51,514 nucleotides of DNA from Methylobacter sp. (GCA_030655535.1 JAURVK010000074.1:1-51514), one strand, 5' to 3'. Counted from the stretch's first letter, positions 9,847 through 21,132 are shown. Notes: generated from the sequence alone by a model not told the origin. Numbers and translations are program-made.

Positions 9847-9929
9847 GGGATTTGATCGGGATGTTTAGTGAGCGCTTGATTATATCCGTCTGAAACCCTC
9901 TTTAGGAATATATTTACTGTGAGTGAGCT

Positions 9930-11834
9930 ATGAAGTACCTGCGTGGAGAACTGTTGTTGTGTCTGTTTTTGTTTTCCGGCACAGTGCTTGGCAATACGCT
10001 CAGCCAGCAAAGAAATGATTTCTTGCAGGCAGAAAAGCTGATTGCTCAAGGACAAACTGGCGCATTTTTAGAGCTGAGCGCTTCATTGATCGATTATCCT
10101 CTGTACCCTTATCTGCGCTATCTGTGGTTAAAGGATAATTTGCACGACACCGACAAAATTCTTGATTTTTTGTCGTCATATCAGGAAACGCGTTACGCCG
10201 GGTCGTTGACGTTTAAATGGCTGGATTATCTCGCTAAGAATGAGCGTTGGAACGAGTTTTTGCAGCATTATAAACCAACCGAAAATAGCGCTCTCGAATG
10301 CCAATACAGTTTAGCGATCTATAATAAGGGTGATAAACAGCAGGCATTAAATACCGCTAAACGCTTGTGGGTAAGCGGAGATTCGTTGCCGCAAGCATGT
10401 GACCCGCTCTGGTCGATATTGATGAACTCGCCCGATTTTACGCCGGAATTGATTTGGCGGCGATTTGAACTGGCCTTGAACAAAGATAATGTCTCGGTGG
10501 CCGAATACGTGCGTCGGTTGATGAGTAAAACAGATCAGAATGTTGCCGACCTTTGGTTGCAGGTTCATCAAAAGCCTTCTTTAATAGAAGACAGTCATTT
10601 TTTAAATAAGCATAATGAACAATCCGGGCGTATTTTTGCGCATGGCGTAGACCGCTTGGCAAAGTCTGATTTGAGTCAGGCCGTCAGGCTTTGGGATACT
10701 GGAAAACGCGCTTTTTGGATAGATAATCAGGTTTTCATGCAGTTGGAGCGCCGTCTCGCGCTTGGCATGGCATACCGTCGAGATACAGGCGCCTATTACC
10801 GCTTAAGCCAATTGCCTGTTGTCGATTCCGAAGTCAATGAATGGAAGGTCAGGGCGGCTTTGCTGGAACAAAATTGGCAGCATGTCAGCGAGGCGCTGAA
10901 GGCTTTGACGACTGAAGAGCAGCAAACCTCAAAATGGCAATATTGGCAAGCCAGGGCGCTGGAGAAAACCGGGAGCTTTGTGCAGGCGCAGGCGCTATAC
11001 AATAAGGCCGCTGAAGACCGAAGTTTTTACGGTTTTTTGGCCGCTGATAATGTTCATAAGCCTTATCGATTTGCCAATAAGCCGATTTTTTCGGAGGAAA
11101 GTGAGCTTAAAAGCTTAGCCGACGAAACCGATTTTAAGGTGATCCGGGAGTTGAATTTACTGAACAGGGACGCAGAGGCCAAACGGCAATGGTGGTATGC
11201 GGTCAATAAATTAAGCAAAGAGCGGCGTATAGTCGCAGCCAAACTGGCGCAGCGTTGGCACTGGGATCAAATTGCCATTGTTACCCTGGTTAAAGCGGAT
11301 TATTGGGATGATCTGGCGTTGCGTTTTCCGGTTAATTATTCGGACCAAATTCATAATAATGCGTCTCGGAACAATCTCGATCCGTCCATTGTTTTTGGCC
11401 TGATTCGGCAGGAAAGCATCTTCAATAAAGATGCCGAGTCAGCAGTCGGCGCGCGTGGCTTAATGCAAATCATGCCTAAAACCGGTATGCAAATAGCCCG
11501 CGAACTCAAGGAACAATGGCGGTCGGATCAAAGTCTGTTTGATTCCGATGTTAATATCAGGTACGGCGCTTATTATTATAAGAAACTGCTCAATCGATTT
11601 CAGGGGCACTTTGCCTTGGCTATTGCGGCTTATAACGCCGGACCGGGGCGGGTGGCAAGATGGTTGCCGAGTGTTAACGCTATGCCGGCAGATATTTGGA
11701 TAGAAACGATCCCGTTTAAAGAAACCCGAAAATATGTTGCTGCCGTGCTTTATCATTCCATTATTTATCAGGAAATCATGCAAAAAGAAGGCTTGAAGAT
11801 AAAGGAATTGATGCTTGATGTGTTGCCCGGCTAA
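9930..11834 (+). CDS. slt: Soluble lytic murein transglycosylase
   Basis: C-terminal SLT domain: GLIRQESIFNKDAESAVGARGLMQIMP, AIAAYNAGPGRV; signal peptide. Confidence 0.9.
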   Translation: MKYLRGELLLCLFLFSGTVLGNTLSQQRNDFLQAEKLIAQGQTGAFLELSASLIDYPLYPYLRYLWLKDNLHDTDKILDFLSSYQETRYAGSLTFKWLDYLAKNERWNEFLQHYKPTENSALECQYSLAIYNKGDKQQALNTAKRLWVSGDSLPQACDPLWSILMNSPDFTPELIWRRFELALNKDNVSVAEYVRRLMSKTDQNVADLWLQVHQKPSLIEDSHFLNKHNEQSGRIFAHGVDRLAKSDLSQAVRLWDTGKRAFWIDNQVFMQLERRLALGMAYRRDTGAYYRLSQLPVVDSEVNEWKVRAALLEQNWQHVSEALKALTTEEQQTSKWQYWQARALEKTGSFVQAQALYNKAAEDRSFYGFLAADNVHKPYRFANKPIFSEESELKSLADETDFKVIRELNLLNRDAEAKRQWWYAVNKLSKERRIVAAKLAQRWHWDQIAIVTLVKADYWDDLALRFPVNYSDQIHNNASRNNLDPSIVFGLIRQESIFNKDAESAVGARGLMQIMPKTGMQIARELKEQWRSDQSLFDSDVNIRYGAYYYKKLLNRFQGHFALAIAAYNAGPGRVARWLPSVNAMPADIWIETIPFKETRKYVAAVLYHSIIYQEIMQKEGLKIKELMLDVLPG

Positions 11835-11907
11835 AAATTGAGCTGATTTTTTTTGATGCCTGTTAGATAATGCACAGTTTAGAATAATAATAATTACGTT
11901 AAGGTAT

Positions 11908-12432
11908 ATGAAGAATATGGGGAAACAGCACAGTTTTACTCGCGAAGAGTTGTTGATGTCCGGCAGGGGAGAACTTTACGGGCCGAAAAATGCGCAATTA
12001 CCTCTGCCAAATATGTTGATGATGGATCGCATTACCCTGATTACCGATGAAGGCGGCGCATACGGAAAGGGCGAGATTGTTGCCGAACTGGATATAACGC
12101 CCGACTTATGGTTTTTCGACTGCCATTTCCAGGGCGATCCGGTGATGCCCGGTTGTTTGGGTCTGGATGCGATGTGGCAATTGGTCGGTTTTTATTTGTG
12201 CTGGATGGGCGGTCCTGGTAAAGGACGCGCTTTGGGAGTGGGCGAAGTTAAATTTACCGGGCAAGTTCTGCCCACCGCCAAGAAAGTGATTTATCGAATC
12301 AATTTAAAAAGAGTGATTATGCGGAAGTTGGTTATGGGTATCGCTGATGCCACTATGGAAGTTGATGGTAAGGTGATTTATGAGGCTAACGATTTACGAG
12401 TTGGTCTATTTACTTCCACACAAGATTTTTAG
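11908..12432 (+). CDS. fabA: 3-hydroxydecanoyl-ACP dehydratase
   Basis: [25 protein letters not shown] motif. Confidence 0.95.
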   Translation: MKNMGKQHSFTREELLMSGRGELYGPKNAQLPLPNMLMMDRITLITDEGGAYGKGEIVAELDITPDLWFFDCHFQGDPVMPGCLGLDAMWQLVGFYLCWMGGPGKGRALGVGEVKFTGQVLPTAKKVIYRINLKRVIMRKLVMGIADATMEVDGKVIYEANDLRVGLFTSTQDF

Positions 12433-12443
12433 AGGCATTAGCA

Positions 12444-13667
12444 ATGAAAAGAGTCGTAGTAACCGGTTTAGGCATTGTTTCCAGCATAGGGAATAACCGA
12501 AAAGAGGTTGTCGATTCCCTAAAAGAAGGCAGTTCAGGCATCGTTTTTGCAGACGTTTATAAGGACATGGGGTTCCGCAGTCATGTTCACGGGCCTATCA
12601 ATATCGACTTAGACGCATTCATCGACCGTAAAATCAAGCGTTTTATGGGCGATGGCGCTGCGTTCAACTATATTGCGATGCAGCAAGCGATTGACGATTC
12701 CGGCTTGGGGGAATCGGAGGTGTCGAATTTCAGAACCGGTCTGGTGATGGGGTCGGGCGGTCCTTCAACGTCAAATATTGTTGAAGCGGCCGATATTTTG
12801 CGCGAAAAAGGTATTAAACATGTCGGGCCCTATAGGGTGCCCAGAAGCATGTCCAGCACCAATACCGCCTGTCTGGCGACGCCTTATAAAATTAAGGGGG
12901 TCAATTACACAATCAGTTCGGCCTGTGCAACCAGCGCCCACTGTATCGGTCATGCGATGGAATTGATCCAGATGGGCAAGCAGGATGTGGTGTTTGCCGG
13001 CGGCGGTGAAGAAGTGCACTGGACCATGTCGATGCTGTTCGATGCGATGGGCGCATTGTCATCCAAATACAACGATACGCCGACTACAGCGTCGAGACCT
13101 TACGATGAAACGCGTGACGGTTTTGTGATTTCCGGCGGCGGCGGCGTGTTGGTGATTGAAGAACTGGAACATGCCAAAGCCCGGGGCGCGAAAATCTACG
13201 CAGAACTGACCGGTTACGGCGCAACTTCCGACGGTTACGACATGGTGCAGCCTTCAGGCGAAGGCGCCGTGCGTTGTATGCAGCAAGCGATGGCGACTAT
13301 CAAGGACTGCAAGATCGATTATATCAACGCCCACGGCACCAGCACTCCGGTCGGCGATACCAAGGAACTTGAAGCCTTGCGCAATGTGTTCGGTCAGGAT
13401 GACGTGCCGTTAGTCAGTTCCACAAAATCGCTGACCGGTCATGCATTAGGTGCGGCAGGCGTTAACGAGGCGATTTATTCGTTGTTGATGATGGAAGAAA
13501 ACTTTCTCAGCGCATCGGCTAATATCATCCAGCTTGATCCGGGCGCCGCAGGCATTCCGATCGTGCGCGAACGCAAAGACAACATTACCTTAAACACCAT
13601 CATGTCGAACAGTTTCGGATTCGGCGGCACCAACGCGACGCTGATCTTTCAGCGTTATAACGGCTAA
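12444..13667 (+). CDS. fabB: Beta-ketoacyl-ACP synthase I
   Basis: [38 protein letters not shown]; directly downstream of fabA. Confidence 0.95.
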   Translation: MKRVVVTGLGIVSSIGNNRKEVVDSLKEGSSGIVFADVYKDMGFRSHVHGPINIDLDAFIDRKIKRFMGDGAAFNYIAMQQAIDDSGLGESEVSNFRTGLVMGSGGPSTSNIVEAADILREKGIKHVGPYRVPRSMSSTNTACLATPYKIKGVNYTISSACATSAHCIGHAMELIQMGKQDVVFAGGGEEVHWTMSMLFDAMGALSSKYNDTPTTASRPYDETRDGFVISGGGGVLVIEELEHAKARGAKIYAELTGYGATSDGYDMVQPSGEGAVRCMQQAMATIKDCKIDYINAHGTSTPVGDTKELEALRNVFGQDDVPLVSSTKSLTGHALGAAGVNEAIYSLLMMEENFLSASANIIQLDPGAAGIPIVRERKDNITLNTIMSNSFGFGGTNATLIFQRYNG

Positions 13668-13755
13668 CACACGCGAGTCCTACATTATAATGGGACACGG
13701 ATAAGGCGGATTTAAGCCTAGGTTTGCCATGGTTAAGTGGCGAAGTTATTGGCTG

Positions 13756-13804
13756 CTGGAGTGCAGGCTTTGCCTGCAAGCACAAGCAAAGCTTGCACTC
13801 CTGG
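13756..13804. repeat. REP-like palindrome family A copy 2
   Basis: CTGGAGTGCAGGCTTTGCCTGCAAGCACAAGCAAAGCTTGCACTCCTGG; almost identical to the copy at 51469-51514. Confidence 0.92.
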
Positions 13805-13895
13805 TTACCTCCGTGTCGCTTAGAGACATCTGCTTTTTGGCATCCGCGTCCTATTTTCTAACTACCAAGTAGTTTCCTTTTTTTAAATACTGACC

Positions 13896-14852
13896 ATGTC
13901 AGATCCAAATAAAAAATCCACCCTACAATTTAACAAGTTACAAAAACATTTGCGGCATACGGTCGGCGATGCGATTGCCGACTACAATATGATCGAAAAC
14001 GGCGACAAGGTCATGGTGTGCTTATCCGGCGGCAAGGATTCGTTCACCCTGCTGGATATCCTGATGCACTTGCAAAAAACGGCGCCGGTCGAATTTGAAC
14101 TGATTGCGGTCAATCTGGATCAGAAGCAGCCCGGTTTTCCCGAGCACGTATTGCCGGAATACTTGGCATCGCTGGGTGTGCCGTATCATATTATCGAAAA
14201 AGATACTTACAGCGTGGTAAAACGAGTCATTCCCGAAGGCAATACCACCTGCGGGCTGTGTTCGCGTTTGCGGCGCGGCACTTTATACGGTTATGCCGAA
14301 GCCAACAATGTCACCAAAATCGCTTTGGGCCATCATCGCGACGACATACTTGAAACCTTTTTCCTGAATATTTTTTACGGCGGCAAATTAAAAGCGATGC
14401 CGCCCAAGTTGTTAAGCGACGATAAGAAAAATATTATTATCCGGCCTTTGGCGTACACCCGCGAAAAAGACATCGAACGCTTGGCGGTATTTAAAAATTA
14501 CCCGATTATTCCCTGCAACTTGTGCGGCTCCCAGGAAAACCTGCAACGTCAAGCCATGAAAGTCATGTTGAAAAGTTGGGATAAGCAGTTTCCGGGACGC
14601 TTAGAAACCATTTTTACCAGTCTGAAAAATGTCGCGCCCTCGCAGTTGGCCGATACGCAGTTATTCGATTTTGCCGGGTTAACGCGCAGCCAACAAGCCG
14701 AAGAACAGGTGATGACCTTTATCGCCAGGGATGGTGTGTATGCCGTAAACCTGCCGGGAGCAGGTTCGGCGATTGCCAGGGATGGAGTGTATGCCGCTAG
14801 CCAGTCGGGAGCTGGCGCGGCGAATGCCGGTTTGGACGTGTTGGCTCAGTGA
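13896..14852 (+). CDS. ttcA: tRNA 2-thiocytidine(32) synthetase
   Basis: PP-loop [34 protein letters not shown]-terminus carries two tandem IARDGVYA repeats. Confidence 0.93.
   Translation: MSDPNKKSTLQFNKLQKHLRHTVGDAIADYNMIENGDKVMVCLSGGKDSFTLLDILMHLQKTAPVEFELIAVNLDQKQPGFPEHVLPEYLASLGVPYHIIEKDTYSVVKRVIPEGNTTCGLCSRLRRGTLYGYAEANNVTKIALGHHRDDILETFFLNIFYGGKLKAMPPKLLSDDKKNIIIRPLAYTREKDIERLAVFKNYPIIPCNLCGSQENLQRQAMKVMLKSWDKQFPGRLETIFTSLKNVAPSQLADTQLFDFAGLTRSQQAEEQVMTFIARDGVYAVNLPGAGSAIARDGVYAASQSGAGAANAGLDVLAQ
14722..14828 (+). repeat. Two tandem copies of in-frame dispersed element family B (ATYGCCAGGGATGGWGTGTATGCC...), 51-nt period
   Basis: Direct repeat within ttcA 3' coding region, peptide [34 protein letters not shown]. 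Confidence 0.92.
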
Positions 14853-15586
14853 CCCAGATTGTTCTATTTACCGATTTTGGGTCGTCCGGCCCCTATATCG
14901 GGCAAATGGAATCGGTGTTACGGCAGCTAGCGCCGAATGTGCCGGTCATTAATCTGCTGAGTAATGCTCCGGCAGCCGATCCCCGTTTAAGTTCCTATCT
15001 ATTGGCCGCATTGCGGCACAGTTTTCCAGTAAACAGCATTTTTCTGGCTGTGGTTGACCCCGGCGTTGGCGGCATCCGCAGAGCCGTTGTGTTGCAGGCT
15101 GACGGACAAACCTTTGTCGGGCCGGATAATGGCTTGTTGAATACCGTCGCCGTTCATTCTCAAGATACGCAATGGTCTGAAATTATCTGGAGACCGGAAC
15201 AGTGCTCGATGAGTTTTCACGGTCGGGATCTATTCGCCCCTGTTGCCGCAAAGCTGGCTATCAATGCGGGGAATGATTTATTGCGGCCATTTGACCGGAA
15301 TGATCTAAGCGCTTGGCCTCAAGATATGGCCGAAGTGATTTATTTCGATTATTACGGCAATGCGATGACCGGCTTGCGCTACAGTATTGCCTTTTCCGGC
15401 AAGACTTTAATCATCAATGATATTACAATCCAACAGGCCGACACCTTCGGTGCAGTCGAAGAACAACAGGTTTTTTGGTATAAAAATTCCAGCGGGTTGG
15501 TCGAAATTGCGGTCAATAAAGGCAGAGCAGAACAGCAACTGAGTCTGAAACTGGGAATGCCCATTATTTTTTCGGCCGAGTGCTAG
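14849..15586 (+). CDS. SAM hydroxide adenosyltransferase family (DUF62)
   Basis: [46 protein letters not shown] motifs; overlaps ttcA stop. Confidence 0.88.
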   Translation: MTQIVLFTDFGSSGPYIGQMESVLRQLAPNVPVINLLSNAPAADPRLSSYLLAALRHSFPVNSIFLAVVDPGVGGIRRAVVLQADGQTFVGPDNGLLNTVAVHSQDTQWSEIIWRPEQCSMSFHGRDLFAPVAAKLAINAGNDLLRPFDRNDLSAWPQDMAEVIYFDYYGNAMTGLRYSIAFSGKTLIINDITIQQADTFGAVEEQQVFWYKNSSGLVEIAVNKGRAEQQLSLKLGMPIIFSAEC

Positions 15587-15701
15587 CAGGACAAATCGCT
15601 AACTCGGGATGAACAGCCCCGGCTAATAGTTTATAATTACGCCCACTCAAGTTTTCACCGACCTGCGTTAGGTCTCGATTGTCATTAATTAAATACACCC
15701 C

Positions 15702-16800
15702 ATGCAAGAAATAAATCCGATCAAAAACAAAATAGCCGACTTAAAAAGCCGTGGCGATGCCCTTAGGAGGTATCTTTGACTTTGACCTTAAGAACGAGCG
15801 TTTAGTCGAAGTTTTAAGGGAACTGGAGAATCCTAAAATCTGGGATAAGCCCGAAGAAGCGCAGGCTTTGGGTAAAGAGCGCGGCCAGTTGGAAGTCATT
15901 GTTAACACCATTAATGATTTGGAACGCGGCCTTGGCGATGCCGAAGAACTGCTGCTGATGGCGGTCGAAGAAGACGATGAGGACACGGTTGAAACCGTCG
16001 TCGATGATCTGGAACACTTTGAAAAAAGGGTTGCAGACCTGGAGTTTCGCCGCATGTTCTCAGGGCAAATGGATGCCAATAACGCTTTTTTGGACATACA
16101 GTCCGGCTCCGGCGGCACCGAGGCCCAGGACTGGGCATCCATCATCGAGCGCATGTATTTGCGTTGGGGCGAGCGCAAAGGTTTTAAAACCGAATTGATT
16201 GAAGAATCGCAAGGCGATGTGGCCGGCATCAAAAGCGCCACCATCAAGTTCGAAGGCGAATATGCGTTCGGCTGGTTGCGTACCGAAACCGGCGTACATC
16301 GCTTGGTCAGAAAATCGCCGTTCGATTCGGGCAATCGCCGCCATACCTCGTTTGCGTCGGTGTTCGTATCGCCGGAAATCGATGACGATATAGACATCGA
16401 TATCAATCCCGCCGATATACGTGTCGATGTCTACCGTGCCAGCGGCGCGGGCGGTCAGCATATCAATAAAACCGAATCGGCGGTGCGCATGACTCACAAT
16501 CCGACCGGCATCGTCGTGCAATGCCAGAGCGACCGCTCGCAGCATAAAAACCGCGATACCGCGATGAAGCAATTGAAAGCCAAGTTGTACGAGCTGGAAA
16601 TGCGTAAACGCAGCGAGACGGCTCAGGCCTTGGAAGACACCAAGTCGGATATAGGCTGGGGCAGCCAGATTCGTTCCTATGTACTGGATCAGTCGCGGAT
16701 CAAGGATTTGCGCACCAGCGTAGAAACAGGCAACACCCAGGCGGTTCTGGATGGCGATCTGGATCAGTTTATCGAGGCTAGTTTGAAGAGCGGCTTGTAG
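15702..16800 (+). CDS. prfB: Peptide chain release factor 2, with programmed +1 frameshift at CTT TGA C (15774-15780)
   Basis: ATG 15702; 25 codons to in-frame TGA at 15777-15779, preceded by AGGAGGTATCTT; main frame resumes GAC TTT GAC; GGQ motif [18 protein letters not shown]. Confidence 0.95.
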
Positions 16801-16877
16801 GCGGTTACCCTGCGGATTTTTTTTAATTACGAATCCATCTATTCACTCATTTTAATTATCCTTAAATATCAATCATT

Positions 16878-18065
16878 ATGAAAATAGAAGCATTGCGTGT
16901 TAAAAACTTTAAAGCCTTCAAAGACATTAAATTAACCAATCTTCCGGCAATTTCTGTTTTTATAGGCGCAAACGGAACGGGCAAAACAACGCTGTTTGAT
17001 GTTTTTGGCTTTTTGCGCGATGCCTTGCAAGATAATGTTCGAGTAGCTTTACAAAAACGTGGCGGCTTTAAAGAGGTGATAACACGCGGTGAAAAAGGTT
17101 CGATTGAAATTGAAATTAAATTCCGGGAACATGATGATAGGTCGCATAGCCCTTTAGTCACTTATTCTTTAATTATTGAACTGGATGATAATCAACCGGT
17201 TGTTAAGCGCGAAATACTTAAATATAGACGTGGAGCGAAAGGACAGCCTTGGCATTTTCTGGATTTTAAGAAAGGCTCAGGCATGGCGATTACTAACGAA
17301 AGCAGCTACGAAGATAAAGAATCAAAAGAAACTAAAGAAGAACAAACCGTTGACTCGCCGGATATTCTGGCCTTAAAAGGCTTAGGTCAATTTCAACGCT
17401 TTAAAGCGGCTAATAGTTTTCGTAAGTTGATTGAAAGTTGGCATGTGTCTGATTTTCATATCGGTGATGCTAGGCCAAGCCAAGAAACAGGCTATGCCGA
17501 ACATCTTTCAACACGCGGCGAAAATATGGCGTTGGTTGCTCAGTTTATGTACGAGAATCATCGCTTAATCTTTAACGATATTCTCGCAAAAATGGCGCAA
17601 CGAGTACCCGGTGTTTCCAATGTGGAAGCGACAGACACCGAGGACGGACGCATTCTGTTAAGATTTCAAGATGGCTCTTTCAAAGATCCATTTATTGCCC
17701 GTTATGTTTCGGATGGTACGATTAAAATGTTTGCTTACCTTTTATTGCTGCATGATCCGAATCCGCATCCGTTATTGTGTGTAGAAGAACCGGAGAATCA
17801 GTTATATCCGAGCCTATTTTGCGGTTTAGTGGAAGAGTTTCGAGATTATGCAGATAAAGGCGGACAAGTCATGATTTCTACGCACTCGCCCGATGTTTTA
17901 AATCATATTAAACTCAGTGAAATTTTCTGCTTAATTAAAAAACAAGGCATTACGGTTATTGAGCGGGCCAGTGAAAATCCTTTGCTAGTTAATTTAATTA
18001 AAGAAGGTGATTTGCCGGGAGCTTTATGGAAACAAGGCTTATTTAATGGGCTTAATCCTCAATGA
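16878..18065 (+). CDS. AAA family ATPase (AAA_15/AAA_21, RloA/OLD-like ABC-type ATPase)
   Basis: Walker A GANGTGKTTLFD; signature-like VSDGTIK; Walker B HPLLCVEEPENQLYP; STHSPDVLNHI. Confidence 0.85.
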   Translation: MKIEALRVKNFKAFKDIKLTNLPAISVFIGANGTGKTTLFDVFGFLRDALQDNVRVALQKRGGFKEVITRGEKGSIEIEIKFREHDDRSHSPLVTYSLIIELDDNQPVVKREILKYRRGAKGQPWHFLDFKKGSGMAITNESSYEDKESKETKEEQTVDSPDILALKGLGQFQRFKAANSFRKLIESWHVSDFHIGDARPSQETGYAEHLSTRGENMALVAQFMYENHRLIFNDILAKMAQRVPGVSNVEATDTEDGRILLRFQDGSFKDPFIARYVSDGTIKMFAYLLLLHDPNPHPLLCVEEPENQLYPSLFCGLVEEFRDYADKGGQVMISTHSPDVLNHIKLSEIFCLIKKQGITVIERASENPLLVNLIKEGDLPGALWKQGLFNGLNPQ

Positions 18066-18619
18066 AACAGCTGGTTTTTTTGCTGGAAGAAGAATCGATG
18101 AAAGCATTGCTGGATATTTTATTACCGCAAATTTTACCGCCTGATGTTATATTTCTCTGTATTCCCCATGAAGGCAAACAAGATCTTGAGAAATCAATAC
18201 CGATCAAATTACGTGCATGGCAAACACCTGGGACATCTTTTGTTGTTGTTCGTGATAAAGACCATGCCGATTGTCTTGACCTCAAAAAACGCTTAGTAAA
18301 ATTATGCGAGCAGGCGGGTCGTAGCGATAGCTTGGTGCGCATCGCTTGTCATGAATTGGAATCTTGGTTTTTGGGTGATTTAGCGGCTGTTGAAAAAGCT
18401 TTCAATATCAAAAAACTGACCGCACAACAGCAAAGTAGAAAATATAGAGATCCTGATAAATTAGCCAATGCGTCTGAAGAGCTGGAAAAGTTAGTCAAAG
18501 GCTATCGTAAAGTGAGTGGAGCTAAGAAGATTGCTGCTTTTATGGCTATTGATCAAAATTATTCCCATAGCTTTAATTGTTTTATTAGTGGTGTTAACGG
18601 TTTGCTTGGAACTGGTTAA
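18062..18619 (+). CDS. DUF4276 family protein
   Basis: LLEEESMKALL, VVVRDKDHADC, IACHELESWFLGDLAAVEKAF, KYRDPDKL..ASEELEKLV; ATGA overlap with the ATPase gene. Confidence 0.8.
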   Translation: MKQLVFLLEEESMKALLDILLPQILPPDVIFLCIPHEGKQDLEKSIPIKLRAWQTPGTSFVVVRDKDHADCLDLKKRLVKLCEQAGRSDSLVRIACHELESWFLGDLAAVEKAFNIKKLTAQQQSRKYRDPDKLANASEELEKLVKGYRKVSGAKKIAAFMAIDQNYSHSFNCFISGVNGLLGTG

Positions 18620-18676
18620 CTGCACCTTGATAACCTAAATTATGTATCATCTTTTAAATTTAAATTATTAAAACCC

Positions 18677-20176
18677 ATGTCTGAAATTCAACAAGACGAA
18701 CAAGAACAAATCAAACAACGCCGCAGCAAATTAAACGAGTTGCGCGAAAACGGCGGCATTGCTTTCCCTACCGATTTTCGCCGCAATGTGGTTGCAGGCG
18801 AGCTGCTGGCCGAGTACGGCGAAAAAACCAAGGAAGAGCTCGAAGCCGAGCCGATTCGGGTAAAACTGGCCGGGCGCATGATGACGCGTCGGGTGATGGG
18901 TAAAGCCAGTTTTGCGCATATTCAGGATATGTCCGGCCAAATGCAGCTTTATGTGACCCGCGATGCGCTGCCCGAAAGCTTTTACAACGAGCAGTTCAAA
19001 AAATGGGATATAGGCGACATCGTCGGCGCTGAAGGCGTATTGTTTGTTACCCAGACCGGCGAACTGAGCGTCAAGGTCGACGATATACGCCTGTTGACCA
19101 AGGCCTTGCGGCCATTGCCGGAAAAATTCCATGGCATTGCCGATCAGGAAATCAAATACCGCCAGCGTTATTTGGATTTGATCATGAGCGAAAGTTCGCG
19201 CAATACCTTTTTGATCCGTTCCAAGGTGGTCGCCTATATCCGCCAATTCCTGATCGATCGCGATTTTCTGGAAGTTGAAACGCCGATGATGCAAATGATC
19301 CCAGGCGGAGCAACGGCGCGTCCTTTTACCACCTTTCATAACGCGCTGGACATGGAACTGTATCTGCGTATCGCACCGGAATTGTATTTAAAGCGTCTGG
19401 TCGTCGGCGGTTTCGAACGGGTATTTGAAATCAACCGCAACTTCCGTAATGAAGGTTTATCGACCCGTCACAATCCCGAATTCACCATGTTGGAGTTTTA
19501 TCAGGCTTACGCCGAATATGACGATTTGATGGATTTGACTGAAGCCATGTTGCGCGGCATTGCGGTTGAAGTGTTGGGGCAAACCGAGATTACCTATCAA
19601 GGCGAACAATACGATTTCGGCAAGCCGTTCGACCGGATGACTGTGGTCGAGTCGATATTGCATTTTAACCCCGAGTTAACGGCGGACAATATCGCCACCC
19701 GTGAAGCGGCCGTTGAAGTCGCCAAAAATCTGCATATTCCGCTCAAAGACGGTTACGGTTTGGGCAAAATTCAGATCGAGATATTTGAGAAAACCGTGGA
19801 AAGCCGGTTGATGAATCCGACTTTTATCACCGCTTATCCGGTTGAAGTCTCGCCCTTGGCTAGGCGCAATGACGATAACCCGCATGTCACCGATCGCTTC
19901 GAATTCTTTGTCGGCGGCAGGGAAATCGCCAACGGCTTTACCGAGCTGAACGATGCCGAAGATCAGGCCGCGCGTTTCCAAAAACAGGTCGAAGAAAAAG
20001 AAGCCGGTGATATTGAAGCCATGCATTTCGATGCCGATTATATCGTTGCGCTGGAACACGGGATGCCGCCGACGGCAGGCGAGGGCATCGGTATCGACCG
20101 ATTGGTGATGCTGTTTGCCGATGCGCCGTCAATACGCGATGTGTTGCTGTTTCCGCATATGAGACCGAAGGGTTAA
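18677..20176 (+). CDS. lysS: Lysyl-tRNA synthetase, class II
   Basis: Class II motifs: [36 protein letters not shown]. Confidence 0.95.
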   Translation: MSEIQQDEQEQIKQRRSKLNELRENGGIAFPTDFRRNVVAGELLAEYGEKTKEELEAEPIRVKLAGRMMTRRVMGKASFAHIQDMSGQMQLYVTRDALPESFYNEQFKKWDIGDIVGAEGVLFVTQTGELSVKVDDIRLLTKALRPLPEKFHGIADQEIKYRQRYLDLIMSESSRNTFLIRSKVVAYIRQFLIDRDFLEVETPMMQMIPGGATARPFTTFHNALDMELYLRIAPELYLKRLVVGGFERVFEINRNFRNEGLSTRHNPEFTMLEFYQAYAEYDDLMDLTEAMLRGIAVEVLGQTEITYQGEQYDFGKPFDRMTVVESILHFNPELTADNIATREAAVEVAKNLHIPLKDGYGLGKIQIEIFEKTVESRLMNPTFITAYPVEVSPLARRNDDNPHVTDRFEFFVGGREIANGFTELNDAEDQAARFQKQVEEKEAGDIEAMHFDADYIVALEHGMPPTAGEGIGIDRLVMLFADAPSIRDVLLFPHMRPKG

Positions 20177-20211
20177 GGAAGCAGGCTATTCTGGATTGTG
20201 GTAGCGACGCC

Positions 20212-20263
20212 TGTGGGAGCGACGCCCTCGTCGCGATTAAAAGCGTGGGCGTCGCTCCCACAA
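20212..20263. repeat. Palindrome GTGGGAGCGACGCCC..GGGCGTCGCTCCCAC
   Basis: 15-nt perfect arms, between convergent lysS and gloB; could act as bidirectional terminator. Confidence 0.85.
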
Positions 20264-20266
20264 TAG

Positions 20267-21031
20267 TTAAAATGTGTCTTTCAACCGCCTGATTTCCGCA
20301 AAAACTTCCACCGGCTTTTTGTTCACCCTCTTAATGGTTTCCTGCAACGCCAAACTGTCTTCCCTGAAAAACGGGTTAGTCGCCAACTCCTGCTCTATCG
20401 TCGACGGCACAGTCGGCAAATGATTTGCCCTCAGTTGATTGATAACATCCATTCTTTGCTGTAACTGCCGATTATCGGGTTCTACGGTTAAAGCAAACCG
20501 GCCATTGACTTGTGTGTATTCATGAGCGCAATAGATTCGAGTCGATGCGGGCAATGCCTTCAATTTCTGCAACGAATGCCACATCTGTTCGGCAGTGCCT
20601 TCAAACAACCGGCCGCAGCCCATTACAAATAACGTGTCCCCGCAAAACAGCGTGTTGTCGCCTGCAAAATAATAAACCACATGGCCGCTGGTGTGGCCGG
20701 GAGTCGAGATGACTCTGGCCGAATGTTTGCCGAGCGTTATCACATCGCCGTCAACAACGCCGCGATCAATGCCGGGAATCCGATTTTGATCCGAAAGGGG
20801 CGCAATAATGGTGCAGCCGGTTTTTTGTTTCAGCGCCAGATTGCCGCCGACATGATCCGAATGGTGATGGGTATTCAGGATAGTGGTTAGCCGCCAGCCC
20901 TTTTGCTCCAGAACATCCAGAACCGGTTGGGCAACAGCGGGGTCGATAGCCGCTGTCTCGCCTGAGACGGGATCGTGCAGCAGATAAATGTAATTATCGT
21001 TTAAGGTGGGGAGTTGCAAGATGGTCAGCAT
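20267..21031 (-). CDS. gloB: Hydroxyacylglutathione hydrolase (glyoxalase II)
   Basis: Metallo-beta-lactamase THHHSDHVGG, TPGHTSGHVVYY, FCGDTLF..GCGRLFEG, CAHEYT. Confidence 0.93.
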   Translation of the reverse strand: MLTILQLPTLNDNYIYLLHDPVSGETAAIDPAVAQPVLDVLEQKGWRLTTILNTHHHSDHVGGNLALKQKTGCTIIAPLSDQNRIPGIDRGVVDGDVITLGKHSARVISTPGHTSGHVVYYFAGDNTLFCGDTLFVMGCGRLFEGTAEQMWHSLQKLKALPASTRIYCAHEYTQVNGRFALTVEPDNRQLQQRMDVINQLRANHLPTVPSTIEQELATNPFFREDSLALQETIKRVNKKPVEVFAEIRRLKDTF

Positions 21032-21132
21032 GTTTTTAAGTCCTCACGATATGGGTGGTCTTGAGCGCTAAACAGCATGAGTATGTCGAAGGCTATTTTT
21101 AGCATTTTGTGGATAGGCGGCAAGAAATCGTT

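Noticed and set aside
16060-16572. 170-aa and 221-aa antisense ORFs in prfB
   Set aside because: Antisense shadow frames; the serine-rich composition of the 15741-16406 ORF is the mirror of acidic RF2 codons.
18731-19339. 202-aa antisense ORF in lysS
   Set aside because: Shadow ORF of the conserved lysS coding sequence.
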